Notes: generated by a model from the sequence alone, not told the origin. A DNA stretch of 40,064 nucleotides from Clostridia bacterium (GCA_017475765.1 JAFVEY010000035.1:1-40064), one strand, 5' to 3'. Shown: positions 7,846-16,429, counted from the first letter of the stretch. Made by a program: numbers and translations.

Positions 7846-8922
7846 ATGAATTTGTCATTGCAGCTTCTCAGCTCTATGCTGCCCGAAAATGCGGATGCAG
7901 CGATCATCATTTCCAATACCAACAGAAGGTATTTTACAAAATTCGTTTCATCGGCAGGATATCTTTTCCTAACAAGGGAAGAAGCCTATCTTCTTGTGGA
8001 TTTTCGTTACGGCGAAGCCGCAAAAAATCAGGCTGACGGCTGCGAAGTCATTACTTTTACAGAACTCGGGAAAAGCCTTGAGGATATCATCAAAAAGCAT
8101 CATGTCAGAAAGGTGATGCTGGAAGGATCAGCTTTTACTGTGAATGATGCCGAAAAAATGGATAAGCTTCTGTCGTCAGCAGGCGCCGAAAGTATCAAAA
8201 GCTCCGCACTTGACACATTAATCAGCAAAATGCGGATCGTCAAGACAAGCGCTGAGGTCGATAAGATGATAACCGCTCAGCGCATTACAGAGCAGGCGCT
8301 GACAGAAACTCTGAAACTTGTTAAAGAGGGAGTTTATGAAAAGGATATCGCATTGGAGCTGGAATATAAAATGCGCCGGCTGGGTGCAGAGGGCATTTCG
8401 TTTGATCTGATCGTCATTGCAGGAGAAAAAACCTCCATGCCGCATGGTGTTCCGGGTGAAAACCGCATTAAGCCCGGTGACTTTATCACCTTTGATGTAG
8501 GCGCTCTCTATCAAGGGTATCACAGCGATATGACAAGAACCTATGCTCTGGGATTTGCTGACGATAAGCAAAAAAGAGTTTACAATACCGTTTTTGAGGC
8601 TCAGAAAAGAGGTCTTGAAGCTGTCAGGAGCGGAGCGGTATGCCGTGATGTGGACGCTGCCGCAAGAGATTACATCTATCAGGCAGGCTTTGAGGGCTGT
8701 TTCGGACATTCGACAGGTCACGGTGTCGGTCTGGATATACATGAGCTGCCATTTGTATCTTCTAAAAGTGACGTGACGCTGCAAAGCGGAATGGTCGTAA
8801 CCGTTGAGCCGGGAATATATCTTTCCGGAGAATTCGGCGTCAGAATAGAGGATATGGTCGTTGTCACCGCCGATGGCTGCATTAATCTGGCAACCCTGCC
8901 GAAGGAGCTTATTATATTGTAG
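7846..8922 (+). CDS. M24 family Xaa-Pro aminopeptidase
   Basis: Metal-dependent aminopeptidase that removes N-terminal residues preceding proline. The 358-residue protein has the creatinase-like N-terminal domain (about 1-125) and the pita-bread catalytic domain. All five metal ligands are visible: D217 and D228 (FDVGALYQGYHSDMTR), H292 (STGHGVGLDIHE), E321 (VEPGIY) and E335 (VRIEDMVV). The frame is open further upstream, but ATG 7846 has AAGGGGG at 7831-7837 and gives the normal N-terminus. In many Firmicutes efp comes next; here the next gene is a DUF2185-like gene with its own promoter. Confidence 0.93.
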   Translation: MNLSLQLLSSMLPENADAAIIISNTNRRYFTKFVSSAGYLFLTREEAYLLVDFRYGEAAKNQADGCEVITFTELGKSLEDIIKKHHVRKVMLEGSAFTVNDAEKMDKLLSSAGAESIKSSALDTLISKMRIVKTSAEVDKMITAQRITEQALTETLKLVKEGVYEKDIALELEYKMRRLGAEGISFDLIVIAGEKTSMPHGVPGENRIKPGDFITFDVGALYQGYHSDMTRTYALGFADDKQKRVYNTVFEAQKRGLEAVRSGAVCRDVDAAARDYIYQAGFEGCFGHSTGHGVGLDIHELPFVSSKSDVTLQSGMVVTVEPGIYLSGEFGVRIEDMVVVTADGCINLATLPKELIIL

Positions 8923-8944
8923 GATCAATCGGCTTTTATTACGG

Positions 8945-8973
8945 TTGACAAGTGTCTGAATATGTTATAAAAT
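8945..8973 (+). promoter_or_regulatory. promoter of the DUF2185-like gene
   Basis: Perfect TTGACA (8945-8950) followed after 17 bases by TAAAAT (8968-8973). An overlapping TATAAA (8966-8971) with TG at 8963-8964 is an alternative -10. The leader contains a small hairpin (CAGTC 9004-9008 against GACTG 9015-9019) followed by five Ts, which might act as a weak attenuator. Confidence 0.65.
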
Positions 8974-9047
8974 TGATATGGCATTAAATTTTAAAGGGCT
9001 TTGCAGTCGGAGAGGACTGTTTTTCCCATATATGAAGGAGTATTGAT

Positions 9048-9797
9048 ATGATAAAATTCCAGGGTGTCATAAAAGGCAAAAATATCAGAATGTATTCTAA
9101 TGTTCCGCTGAAAAATGCAGGAACTGCTGTTTTGAAAACTTTGAATGCGGTTGCTTCAAAGGTGGATATTTTTAAGCCGGGATTTATTCTTAATTACGGC
9201 TGGTCGAGCTTCTTTCTCGATAAAAGAAAGGATAATGACGGTAAGGATATTTATGTGGTACAGACCGTTGACTATGAAAACAACATCGAAATGAGAACGG
9301 ATAACTGCGGTCTTTCGCTGGTCGTTCAGAATATGCAGATGAATACCAATTTCAGGGCAAAGGTGAAAAAGCCGGAGCCTACCTTCTACAAAGACAAGAT
9401 ATTAGTTTTAAAGGAAGCCATCGGGGCAGAGGATGTTTACCTCAACCGTACAGATGCCGCAAAGAATGGAGATTCGGGTTGGTATTTCGGTCTGCTGAAC
9501 GATGAAAATGAGGGTAGCCATAGTGATGATGAATTTATTCAGGTACCCACCTATGAGCTGATGAAATTCAGAGGAGAGGCTCTGAGGGTTCTGCAGATGC
9601 CTGTGGGAACACTTGCTGTATTCCACAAAAACGAGATGACGGCTCTTGTGGACGAAAACGATAATCCGCTGGATTTCTCGACCCGTGACGAAAGAGAACA
9701 GGCAATTGCCCGCAAGGCTGCTGCTGAAAGCGCCGAAAAGGCGAATTCGGCATCGGAAAACGAGGAAAATACAGACAGCGAAAAAACCGAGGAATGA
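9048..9797 (+). CDS. DUF2185/Imm33-like domain protein
   Basis: A 249-residue cytoplasmic protein. The N-terminal half (1-115) is unassigned. Residues about 118-215 resemble DUF2185, also called the Imm33 immunity fold: VLKEAIGAEDVYLNR, then GDSGWYFGLLNDENEG, a YELMKF segment and LQMPVGTLAVFHKNEM. This assignment is from pattern recognition only. The last 35 residues are a charged Ala/Glu/Ser-rich tail (KANSASENEENTDSEKTEE), likely disordered. No toxin gene is adjacent, so an immunity role is not supported by context. It has its own promoter and ends three bases before tgt, so it is probably co-transcribed with tgt. Confidence 0.6.
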   Translation: MIKFQGVIKGKNIRMYSNVPLKNAGTAVLKTLNAVASKVDIFKPGFILNYGWSSFFLDKRKDNDGKDIYVVQTVDYENNIEMRTDNCGLSLVVQNMQMNTNFRAKVKKPEPTFYKDKILVLKEAIGAEDVYLNRTDAAKNGDSGWYFGLLNDENEGSHSDDEFIQVPTYELMKFRGEALRVLQMPVGTLAVFHKNEMTALVDENDNPLDFSTRDEREQAIARKAAAESAEKANSASENEENTDSEKTEE

Positions 9798-9800
9798 TCT

Positions 9801-10931
9801 ATGTTTAAGCTAAAGTCCCGTCAGGGAAGAGCAAGAAGAGGAGAGCTGATAACCGCTCACGGTACGGTACAGACTCCGGCTTTTATGAATGTTGCTACCT
9901 GCGGTGCGATCAAAGGAGCGGTATCCGCCCTTGATCTGAAACAGCTGCGCTGTCAGGTTCAGCTATGCAATACCTATCATCTTCATCTCCGACCGGGTGA
10001 TAAGAATGTCAGAACGCTCGGAGGACTTCATCAGTTCACACGCTGGGACGGACCGATACTTACCGACAGCGGCGGCTTTCAGGTTTTTTCTTTGGCAAAG
10101 CTGCGCAATATCAAGGAGGAGGGAGTTACCTTCGCTTCTCATATTGACGGACATAAAATATTTATGGGTCCTGAAGAAAGTATGACGATACAGTCTCATC
10201 TCGGCTCGGATATTGCAATGGCTTTTGATGAATGTATTGAAAATCCTGCCGAGTATGGCTATACAAAGCGTTCATGTGACAGAACCTACCGGTGGCTTGT
10301 CCGCTGCAAGGATAAGATCAGGGAACTGAATTCGCTGGAGGAAACGGTCAATCCGCAGCAGATGCTTTTCGGCATCAATCAGGGCGCTACCTTTGACGAT
10401 ATCAGAATTGAACATATGAAAAAGATAAGGGATCTGGATCTTGACGGCTATGCGATCGGTGGTCTTGCTGTTGGCGAAAGCGCCGAAGAGATGTATCATA
10501 TCATTGAAGTTGTCGAGGAGTATATGCCGCAGGATAAGGCAATATACCTTATGGGAGTGGGAACACCGGTCAATATACTGGAAGCGGTGCATCGGGGTGT
10601 CGATATGTTTGACTGCGTTATGCCAACAAGAAATGCCCGTCATGCAAATGTATTCACATGGTCGGGTAAGCGCAATATGATGAATGAAAAATATGCGCTG
10701 GATGATGAACCGCTCGATAGCCAATGTGACTGCCCTGTGTGCAGGAATTTCAGCAGAGCTTATATCCGTCATCTTTTCAAGAGCGGTGAAATGCTTGCTA
10801 TGCGCCTTTGCGTCATGCACAACATATACTTCTACAATACGCTTCTGATGAAAATCAGGGAAGCACTTGATCATAATACCTTTGAAGAATTTTATGCGAA
10901 ATACAGAGAAATTCTTGACAGACGACTGTAA
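9801..10931 (+). CDS. tgt: tRNA-guanine(34) transglycosylase
   Basis: Exchanges guanine at tRNA position 34 for preQ1 (queuosine pathway). The 376-residue length is standard. D89 lies in the substrate-binding DSGGFQVFSL, the nucleophile is D271 in FDCVMPTRNARHA, and the zinc site is formed by CDCPVCRNFSRAYIRHL and a later histidine. It starts three bases after the preceding stop, with no strong ribosome binding site of its own, suggesting translational coupling. yajC follows 59 bases on, a conserved arrangement. No preQ1 riboswitch was seen upstream. Confidence 0.96.
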   Translation: MFKLKSRQGRARRGELITAHGTVQTPAFMNVATCGAIKGAVSALDLKQLRCQVQLCNTYHLHLRPGDKNVRTLGGLHQFTRWDGPILTDSGGFQVFSLAKLRNIKEEGVTFASHIDGHKIFMGPEESMTIQSHLGSDIAMAFDECIENPAEYGYTKRSCDRTYRWLVRCKDKIRELNSLEETVNPQQMLFGINQGATFDDIRIEHMKKIRDLDLDGYAIGGLAVGESAEEMYHIIEVVEEYMPQDKAIYLMGVGTPVNILEAVHRGVDMFDCVMPTRNARHANVFTWSGKRNMMNEKYALDDEPLDSQCDCPVCRNFSRAYIRHLFKSGEMLAMRLCVMHNIYFYNTLLMKIREALDHNTFEEFYAKYREILDRRL

Positions 10932-10990
10932 AACAAAGTATACTTAATAATATTGAAGGTATTAATCCCATAACGAAAGGAAAAAGGAAA

Positions 10991-11392
10991 ATGAATTTTT
11001 TGTTTTTGGATCAGGCAGCCAATGCTGCAGCTGAAGAAAATCCGCTGACAACATGGGGTATGTTCGGATTTACGATCATCCTCTTTATCGTGATGTATTT
11101 TATCTTTATACGTCCGTATAAGAAAAAGCAGAAGGAAGAGGACGCAATGCGTGCCAGCATTGAAATCGGTGATGATGTTACTACCATCGGCGGTGTTGTC
11201 GGAAAAATTATCGCTATCCGTGAGGATGACGAAACCTTTGTTCTTGAAACGGGCAGCGACAAAACAAGGATTCGCTTCAAGAAATGGGCAGTAAGCTCCA
11301 TCGACACTCCCGATAAGCAGCCGAAGGATGATAAGAAGACTGACAAAAAGGGAGATAAAAAATCCAAAAAGGACAAATCCGAGGAAGAATGA
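10991..11392 (+). CDS. yajC: preprotein translocase subunit YajC
   Basis: Small accessory membrane protein of the Sec translocon. The 133-residue product has one membrane helix (about residues 24-41, FGFTIILFIVMYFIFI) followed by RPYKKKQKE and the conserved EIGDDVTTIGGVVGKI domain. The C-terminal 30 residues are a lysine/aspartate-rich tail longer than in E. coli. The start has a good GAAAGGA ribosome binding site. secDF, often next, is not in the window. Confidence 0.95.
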   Translation: MNFLFLDQAANAAAEENPLTTWGMFGFTIILFIVMYFIFIRPYKKKQKEEDAMRASIEIGDDVTTIGGVVGKIIAIREDDETFVLETGSDKTRIRFKKWAVSSIDTPDKQPKDDKKTDKKGDKKSKKDKSEEE

Positions 11393-11423
11393 TTATTCAA
11401 TCTGACGGAAGGTATCCTGTTTA

Positions 11424-11475
11424 CCGGAGCCTTATCGGCGCAGCACAGCTTATGCCGATGAAGCTCCGGCTTTTT
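11424..11475 (+). terminator. terminator after yajC
   Basis: Outer arms CCGGAGC (11424-11430) and GCTCCGG (11463-11469), with inner ATCGGC and GCCGAT able to extend the stem, then CTTTTT. Confidence 0.75.
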
Positions 11476-11583
11476 GTGCCGAAGAACATGATTTGCTGTA
11501 TATTGAATCATAGTTTCGTCTTATAATGGTCAGTAAAATGGTAACAAACCTGTAAATTTATTATAGAAAAATATAATTTTTTA

Positions 11584-11592
11584 TGGTATAAT
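11584..11592 (+). promoter_or_regulatory. extended -10 promoter upstream of the GH31 gene
   Basis: TGG followed by perfect TATAAT (11587-11592), 80 bases before the start. No good -35 hexamer was found, so recognition may depend on the extended -10 or on an activator. Confidence 0.5.
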
Positions 11593-11671
11593 GATTTTAA
11601 TATATTAAAAAATAAGATAATATGGAAGTGGGCATTTATCAGCTTCTGTATGTCCGGAAAGAAGGTTAAAT

Positions 11672-13735
11672 ATGATCAAGAAGTATGTATACGGAAACCC
11701 GATACCGACCAATGCGGTTGTCGGTGAAGCTGAAAACGGTGAAGGTGCCGTACAGTACCTTAGTGAGCTTGAAATGAACGGAAAGCTGCTGTTTAACTAT
11801 GCCATGGAGGCTGACGATATTGTTTACGGTCTTGGCGAGGCAAACAGAGGTCTTAACAAAAGAGGCGGAATCTACCGCAGTTTTTGCTCGGATGAACCAA
11901 ATCAGACAGAGGATAGACAGTCCTTGTATGGAGCACATAATTTTATCGTTATCACAGGCATGATCAGCGTCGGATTTTTTATCGACTGTGCTTCGGAGGT
12001 GAAATTCGATATAGGTTACACATCGCCCAATATGCTCAATATCGAGCCGTCTTGCAGGGATTTTACCGTCTATGTGATCGAGGGAAAAAGCGCTTATGAT
12101 ATCGTCAGACAGTTCAGAGAACTGATCGGCAGAAGTTATATCGCTCCCCGATGGGCTTTCGGCTATCAGCAGAGTCGCTGGAGCTATATGAACGAAGATG
12201 AGATCCGTGAGGTTGTCAGGATTCATCGTGAAAGAGGGATTCCTCTTGATGCGGTTTATATGGATATTGACTATATGGACGGTTATAAGGATTTTACCGT
12301 CAGCAATGAAAGATTCCCGGATTTTCCGCAGTTTGTGCAGGAAATGAGAGATCAGGGAGTCCGTCTTGTTCCTATCATAGATGCAGGGGTTAAAATTGAA
12401 GAGGGATATGATATCTATGAGGAAGGCAGACAATATCAGCTGTTCTGCAAAAGAGCAGACGGCAGCGATTTTGTTGCCGGCGTGTGGCCGGGCAGGACAC
12501 ATTTTCCGGATTTTATGAATTCCAATGCAAGAATGTGGTTCGGCTCAAAATATAAGGTGCTGATCGACAGCGGTATTGAGGGTTTTTGGAATGACATGAA
12601 CGAACCGGCAATGTTCTATACGGAAGAGGGCATTGCAGAAGCAAAGGAGTACCTTGAAAATTTTGATTTTGCGACAAACGATCCCGGAAAATTCTTTGAG
12701 CTTCGTGAAAGAATGTCGGGTCTTTCCAACAGAATGAAGGATTATGAAAGCTTTTATCATAATATGGACGGAACCATTGTCCGTCACGATCAGGTACATA
12801 ACCTTTACGGTGCCAATATGACAAGGGCAGCGGCAGAAGGTTTTGAGCAGTTCTCTCCGGACAAGAGAATCCTCCTTTTCTCACGCTCCTCCTATATAGG
12901 AAGTCACCGTTACGGCGGTATCTGGACAGGTGACAACCAGTCTTGGTGGTCACATCTTCTTCTTAATATCAAAATGATGCCTTCTCTCAATATGTGCGGC
13001 TATCTTTACACAGGTGCAGACCTCGGCGGCTTCGGATGTAACTGTACAAGAGATCTTCTTCTGAGATGGCTTGCCTTCGGTATCTTCACGCCCCTTATGC
13101 GCAACCATGCAGCAGCGGGAACACGCCGTCAGGAGGCTTATGCCTTCGGCGATACAGAGGATTTTGCCAATATCATTTCCATTCGTTACAGCCTGATACC
13201 GTATCTTTACAGCGAATATATGAAGGCTTGTCTTAACAATGATATGATGTTCAGACCTCTTGCCTTTGAATATCCAGCAGACAACTTCGCAAGAACGGTT
13301 GAAGATCAGCTGATGGTCGGGGAAAGCATTATGATTGCCCCCGTATATGAACAGAATGCTGTCGGCAGATATGTGTATCTTCCGGAGGATATGCTGCTTG
13401 TTATCTTCAAATCGTCCTCGGTGCGCAAATATCAGATCATGAAAAAGGGAATGCACTTTATTCCGGCGGCAGTTAATGAGGTGCCTGTTTTTGTGCGCAG
13501 AAACAAGCTGCTTCCACTTTGCAGAACATCAAAGTGTACGGACGAGATGGACACCTCGATGTTTGAGATCATTGCATTTACCGATGACAATATTGAATAC
13601 CTGATGTATGAGGATGACGGTATTTCAAAAAATTACAGCGACCCGGATCATTATGTTTCATTTGCGATAAAGGACGTTGACGGTGTACTAGGCGCCGTTT
13701 CGCCAAAGACAATCGTCAAGCTGTCGCTGTTCTGA
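11672..13735 (+). CDS. glycoside hydrolase family 31 (alpha-glucosidase-like)
   Basis: Retaining alpha-glycosidase of GH31, a family that includes alpha-glucosidases, alpha-xylosidases and related enzymes. The 687-residue protein has an N-terminal beta-sandwich (about 1-150, including VYGLGEANRGLNKRGG), the (beta/alpha)8 barrel beginning near PRWAFGYQQSRWSY, the nucleophile D308 in GFWNDMNEPAMF, and the acid/base D421 in GIWTGDNQSWW. A C-terminal beta domain follows. There is no signal peptide, so it is cytoplasmic and would act on imported oligosaccharides. No sugar transporter is adjacent. The exact substrate cannot be read from sequence. It is transcribed alone, between two terminators. 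Confidence 0.93.
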   Translation: MIKKYVYGNPIPTNAVVGEAENGEGAVQYLSELEMNGKLLFNYAMEADDIVYGLGEANRGLNKRGGIYRSFCSDEPNQTEDRQSLYGAHNFIVITGMISVGFFIDCASEVKFDIGYTSPNMLNIEPSCRDFTVYVIEGKSAYDIVRQFRELIGRSYIAPRWAFGYQQSRWSYMNEDEIREVVRIHRERGIPLDAVYMDIDYMDGYKDFTVSNERFPDFPQFVQEMRDQGVRLVPIIDAGVKIEEGYDIYEEGRQYQLFCKRADGSDFVAGVWPGRTHFPDFMNSNARMWFGSKYKVLIDSGIEGFWNDMNEPAMFYTEEGIAEAKEYLENFDFATNDPGKFFELRERMSGLSNRMKDYESFYHNMDGTIVRHDQVHNLYGANMTRAAAEGFEQFSPDKRILLFSRSSYIGSHRYGGIWTGDNQSWWSHLLLNIKMMPSLNMCGYLYTGADLGGFGCNCTRDLLLRWLAFGIFTPLMRNHAAAGTRRQEAYAFGDTEDFANIISIRYSLIPYLYSEYMKACLNNDMMFRPLAFEYPADNFARTVEDQLMVGESIMIAPVYEQNAVGRYVYLPEDMLLVIFKSSSVRKYQIMKKGMHFIPAAVNEVPVFVRRNKLLPLCRTSKCTDEMDTSMFEIIAFTDDNIEYLMYEDDGISKNYSDPDHYVSFAIKDVDGVLGAVSPKTIVKLSLF

Positions 13736-13749
13736 TCAGAAGAAAATCT

Positions 13750-13797
13750 GCCCTGCAAGGCTTTCTGATAAGTCTTGCAGGGCATTGCTTTATTTCA
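13750..13797 (+). terminator. terminator after the GH31 gene
   Basis: A perfect 10-base-pair stem, GCCCTGCAAG (13750-13759) and CTTGCAGGGC (13774-13783), with a 14-base loop and a weak T-rich tail (ATTGCTTTATTTC). Confidence 0.8.
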
Positions 13798-13846
13798 TAA
13801 ATTCTTTTTTGATATTTATACATAATGCTAAAAATAATTTACATAA

Positions 13847-13875
13847 TTGACTTTACAGCAAATGTGAGATATAAT
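13847..13875 (+). promoter_or_regulatory. promoter of the secreted, anchored protein
   Basis: TTGACT (13847-13852), a 17-base spacer and TATAAT (13870-13875), 33 bases before the ATG. One mismatch from consensus. Confidence 0.75.
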
Positions 13876-13907
13876 ATCTGTAATAAATTTACGCAGAAGG
13901 AGGATTT

Positions 13908-14711
13908 ATGAAACAGATAAAAGAACTTTTTAAAACATCGGCAGTTATTTTATGGAGCTCTTCAATTTTGATGAGCTCGTTTGCAGCGCCTGTGGTTCAG
14001 GCATATTCATTTGAATATGCCTGCAGGTATCCTGTGTATTGTGATGCAATGGAAACATTTATTGAAGGCGTAGAACCATACACATTTGAAGCAATTTCCG
14101 GCTGGACAAATGTAGATTCGTTTATTGCAATGAACGGTTATGCGTATGAAGTAAAATCAGATGCGGTCGTTACTTATACAACATATCCTGACGGAAAAAT
14201 ATATATGGAGAATTATAAAGGGGACTATATGTTCAGCGCCATATTCAATGAGGGATTATGCAGTTTGCCGTGGTTTAATATTGCCGTTCTCGGAACAGGA
14301 AGCTGTCAGTCAACTCTGGAAATTGTGGATGACGGTATGATTCTTACAGAAGCTGATCTTACCAACAAAGACTTTAAAGCATTGAATCGGGATGAGGAGT
14401 TAAATGCACATTTTTCCACCAATAAAACTTCTGTTAAATTTATGGCTGTGGACGATAAAACCTTGGGTGTATACACAGATGAGGATGATGACGGTATCTA
14501 TGAAACGCTGATAGCCGACAGCAACGGCAGGCATTACGACAAGGACGAAAATCCGGAACTCAGAATGAATAGAATGTCTGCACAAAGTGTGGAGTCTGTT
14601 GAAAGCACCGGCATGAATGATATGGTTTTTATAATAATTACTGCAGCATTGGCGGCTATTTTGTCTGTTATATTTTTGGCAATCAGAAAACGGCATCAGA
14701 GTAAAGTATAA
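13908..14711 (+). CDS. secreted, C-terminally membrane-anchored protein of unknown function
   Basis: Not recognised. The 267-residue protein starts with a clear signal peptide (MKQIKELFKTSAVILW... with a likely cleavage after PVVQA, about residue 31) and ends with a single membrane helix (about 237-258, FIIITAALAAILSVIFLAI) followed by basic RKRHQSK. This gives type I topology with an extracellular domain of about 205 residues. The domain contains a few cysteines (in YACRYPVYCDA and GTGSCQS) that could form disulfides, and an acidic DEDDDGIYE segment that could bind calcium. There is no LPXTG sortase motif. AGGAGG at 13897-13902 is ideal. It is monocistronic, with its own promoter and terminator. 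Confidence 0.75.
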   Translation: MKQIKELFKTSAVILWSSSILMSSFAAPVVQAYSFEYACRYPVYCDAMETFIEGVEPYTFEAISGWTNVDSFIAMNGYAYEVKSDAVVTYTTYPDGKIYMENYKGDYMFSAIFNEGLCSLPWFNIAVLGTGSCQSTLEIVDDGMILTEADLTNKDFKALNRDEELNAHFSTNKTSVKFMAVDDKTLGVYTDEDDDGIYETLIADSNGRHYDKDENPELRMNRMSAQSVESVESTGMNDMVFIIITAALAAILSVIFLAIRKRHQSKV

Positions 14712-14712
14712 A

Positions 14713-14760
14713 AAAACAGCTGTGCAGCGATAACCTGGATTATTACTGCACAGCTGTTTT
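14713..14760. terminator. bidirectional terminator between converging genes
   Basis: A perfect 15-base-pair inverted repeat, AAAACAGCTGTGCAG (14713-14727) and CTGCACAGCTGTTTT (14746-14760), with T runs on both strands. It lies one base after one gene's stop and a few bases from the opposing gene's stop. Confidence 0.9.
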
Positions 14761-14764
14761 GATG

Positions 14765-15025
14765 TTAAAACTGTCGGTATCCGAAATCCTCGTTGCGGAT
14801 ATATTCGATCATTTCGTCACGTCCTTCGTTTGTCATGGGGAAGGTGCGCTCCGAAACGATCTCGTCTTTGCTTTTGTCATAGCAGTATTCGCCGTGCCAT
14901 ATACGGACAGTCATGGTTTCTTCCTTTGTATCCGGTATGATAATATAATGAAAAAGCTCGTTACATTCTGTGTAGTCGTTATCATTCTGAAACCACATGA
15001 TTTTCGGAAGCTCCTCACACATCAT
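14765..15025 (-). CDS. hypothetical small protein, 86 residues
   Basis: Not recognised. It is an acidic, soluble protein (MMCEELPKIMWFQNDND... ending EYIRNEDFGYRQF). The frame is open further upstream, but the start at 15025 has GAGGTGA seven bases before it; the next codon is also ATG (15022). It follows rplT on the same strand, downstream of the rplT terminator hairpin (15052-15080), and no separate promoter is obvious. It would therefore be expressed by read-through from the ribosomal operon or from an unseen start. Tryptophan and tyrosine are abundant for its size. Confidence 0.6.
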   Translation of the reverse strand: MMCEELPKIMWFQNDNDYTECNELFHYIIIPDTKEETMTVRIWHGEYCYDKSKDEIVSERTFPMTNEGRDEMIEYIRNEDFGYRQF

Positions 15026-15051
15026 AATAATCACCTCAGTTGTCATAGTAC

Positions 15052-15080
15052 AAAAACAGCGCCCGAACAAAATCGGGCGC
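15052..15080 (-). terminator. terminator after rplT
   Basis: A perfect eight-base-pair stem, GCGCCCGA and TCGGGCGC (15059-15080), with a six-base loop. On the minus strand it is followed by TGTTTTTG. Confidence 0.85.
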
Positions 15081-15093
15081 ATGAAAATGATAA

Positions 15094-15447
15094 TTAAAGT
15101 GCAGCCTTTGCTTTTTCAACGAGAGTTGTGAAAGCCTCTGCATCATAAATAGCGATCTCTGAGAGCATCTTTCTGTTGAGAGTAATGCCTGCCTTCTTAA
15201 GACCGTTGATAAAGGTGGAATAGTTAATGCCGTTAGCCTTGCAGCCTGCAGAAATACGTGTGATCCAGAGTCTTCTGAAATCACGCTTTCTCTGCTTTCT
15301 GCCAATGTAAGCATAGTTGCCGCTCTTCATTACGGCTTCCTTCGCCATCTTGAAATGCTTGCTCTTTGCACCCCAGTAACCCTTAGCGAGCTTTAAAATC
15401 TTTTTTCTTCTTTTGCGTGTAGCCAGCGCACCTTTTACTCGTGCCAT
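15094..15447 (-). CDS. rplT: 50S ribosomal protein L20
   Basis: L20 binds 23S rRNA early in 50S assembly, and in Firmicutes it also represses its own operon by binding the infC leader. The 117-residue product begins [19 protein letters not shown], with the typical very basic N-terminal arm, and contains [20 protein letters not shown]. Start and length are standard. It is the third gene of infC-rpmI-rplT, 53 bases after rpmI. Confidence 0.98.
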   Translation of the reverse strand: MARVKGALATRKRRKKILKLAKGYWGAKSKHFKMAKEAVMKSGNYAYIGRKQRKRDFRRLWITRISAGCKANGINYSTFINGLKKAGITLNRKMLSEIAIYDAEAFTTLVEKAKAAL

Positions 15448-15500
15448 ATTATATTACCTCCGATAGTCTGAATTCAAAATCCTTTGATCCGATCCCGATA

Positions 15501-15698
15501 TTATTTATAGGGAATGAGCTTCTTTACTGCTGCAACATTTGTCTTGTCAGCTGCAACGGTCTTTCTGAGACCTCTCTTACGCTTTGTTGTCTTTTTGTTA
15601 AGTATATGTGACTTATTTGCGTGTGCACGAATGACTTTACCGTTCTTTGAGAGCTTAAAACGCTTTTTAGCTCCGCTGTGTGTCTTAATCTTAGGCAT
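15501..15698 (-). CDS. rpmI: 50S ribosomal protein L35
   Basis: The 65-residue product begins [20 protein letters not shown] and has the conserved [15 protein letters not shown] core. The start at 15698 has an AAGGAGGATC ribosome binding site. The frame is open upstream but the extra sequence is not L35-like. It is the middle gene of the infC operon. Confidence 0.97.
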   Translation of the reverse strand: MPKIKTHSGAKKRFKLSKNGKVIRAHANKSHILNKKTTKRKRGLRKTVAADKTNVAAVKKLIPYK

Positions 15699-15726
15699 AA
15701 TTAAGATCCTCCTTGATTTTTTCTGA

Positions 15727-16245
15727 TTATTTGTTGGGTTTAGGCGCCAGGAACATAAGCATATTACGTCCCTCCAGCTTCGCAGGCTTTTCAACGACTG
15801 CAAACTCCTGACAAGCATCTGCGAATTTCTTCATTATCTCTGTGCCAAGCTCCGGATGTCCCATTTCACGGCCTCTGAACCGTATGGAAACCTTCACCTT
15901 GTCGCCGCTTTTGATAAAACGCTGTGTGTGATTGAGCTTTGTGTTAAAATCATGGGTATCAATATTGAGGGAAAGTCTGACTTCCTTGATATCAACAACC
16001 TTCTGATTTTTTCTGGCTTCCTTTTCTCGTTTAGCCTGCTCGAAGCGGTACTTGCCGTAGTCCATAATCTTACAAACGGGCGGCTGAGCCTGCGGAGCAA
16101 TTTTAACAAGATCGAGATTAGCGCTTTCAGCCATAGACAATGCCTTTGATGCCGGCATGATACCGAGCTGAGCGCCGTCCGAGCCGATCACTCGTATTTC
16201 CTTATCACGGATTTCGTCATTAATCTGAATTTCCTGCTTGCTAAT
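15727..16245 (-). CDS. infC: translation initiation factor IF-3 (ATT start)
   Basis: IF3 binds the 30S subunit and monitors start-codon and initiator-tRNA pairing. The 172-residue product begins [21 protein letters not shown], with the N-domain and linker followed by the C-domain ([18 protein letters not shown]). There is no ATG or GTG at the expected position. ATT at 16243-16245 sits seven bases after GGAGGTG, matching the well-known use of AUU-class starts for infC, by which IF3 limits its own translation. A longer ATG start at 16320 would add 25 unrelated residues through the leader terminator and is rejected. Confidence 0.93.
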   Translation of the reverse strand: MSKQEIQINDEIRDKEIRVIGSDGAQLGIMPASKALSMAESANLDLVKIAPQAQPPVCKIMDYGKYRFEQAKREKEARKNQKVVDIKEVRLSLNIDTHDFNTKLNHTQRFIKSGDKVKVSIRFRGREMGHPELGTEIMKKFADACQEFAVVEKPAKLEGRNMLMFLAPKPNK

Positions 16246-16429
16246 GTTAAAGCACCTCCAAAACAATATAAACATAAAGAAAGCACGAACAGTCAATAAC
16301 CGTCCGTGCGTCAACAGCATAATATACCCCGACAGAATAGCAGGGGAAACTAAATTACTATTGACCCGTACCGGACGTAACCATACAGGTGAAAGCTCAT
16401 TGCTGACTTTACTTTGTTTTTACCCTACT
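16246..16429 (-). promoter_or_regulatory. infC leader, probable L20-binding leader
   Basis: The leader of about 180 bases between the infC promoter and start contains several paired segments and an intrinsic terminator just before the gene. This arrangement matches the L20 leader of Firmicutes, in which excess L20 stabilises the terminator fold. The family assignment rests on gene context and layout, not on a covariance search. Confidence 0.65.
16266..16309 (-). terminator. attenuator terminator in the infC leader
   Basis: On the minus strand, GCACGGACGG pairs with CTGTTCGTGC (plus-strand arms 16283-16292 and 16300-16309) around a seven-base loop, followed by TTTCTTTATGTTT. It ends about 20 bases before the infC start, as expected for transcription attenuation. 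Confidence 0.75.

Noticed and set aside
8218-8928. A 236-codon minus-strand frame opposite the aminopeptidase gene
   Set aside because: The plus strand holds all five metal ligands of the M24 family; the minus frame has no start signal or recognisable domain.
11666-12502. A 278-codon open frame on the minus strand opposite the GH31 gene
   Set aside because: It mirrors the codon bias of the real gene, and the GH31 catalytic motifs on the plus strand are unmistakable.
16246-16320. A longer infC start at an ATG (16320)
   Set aside because: It would translate the leader terminator and add 25 residues unlike any IF3.
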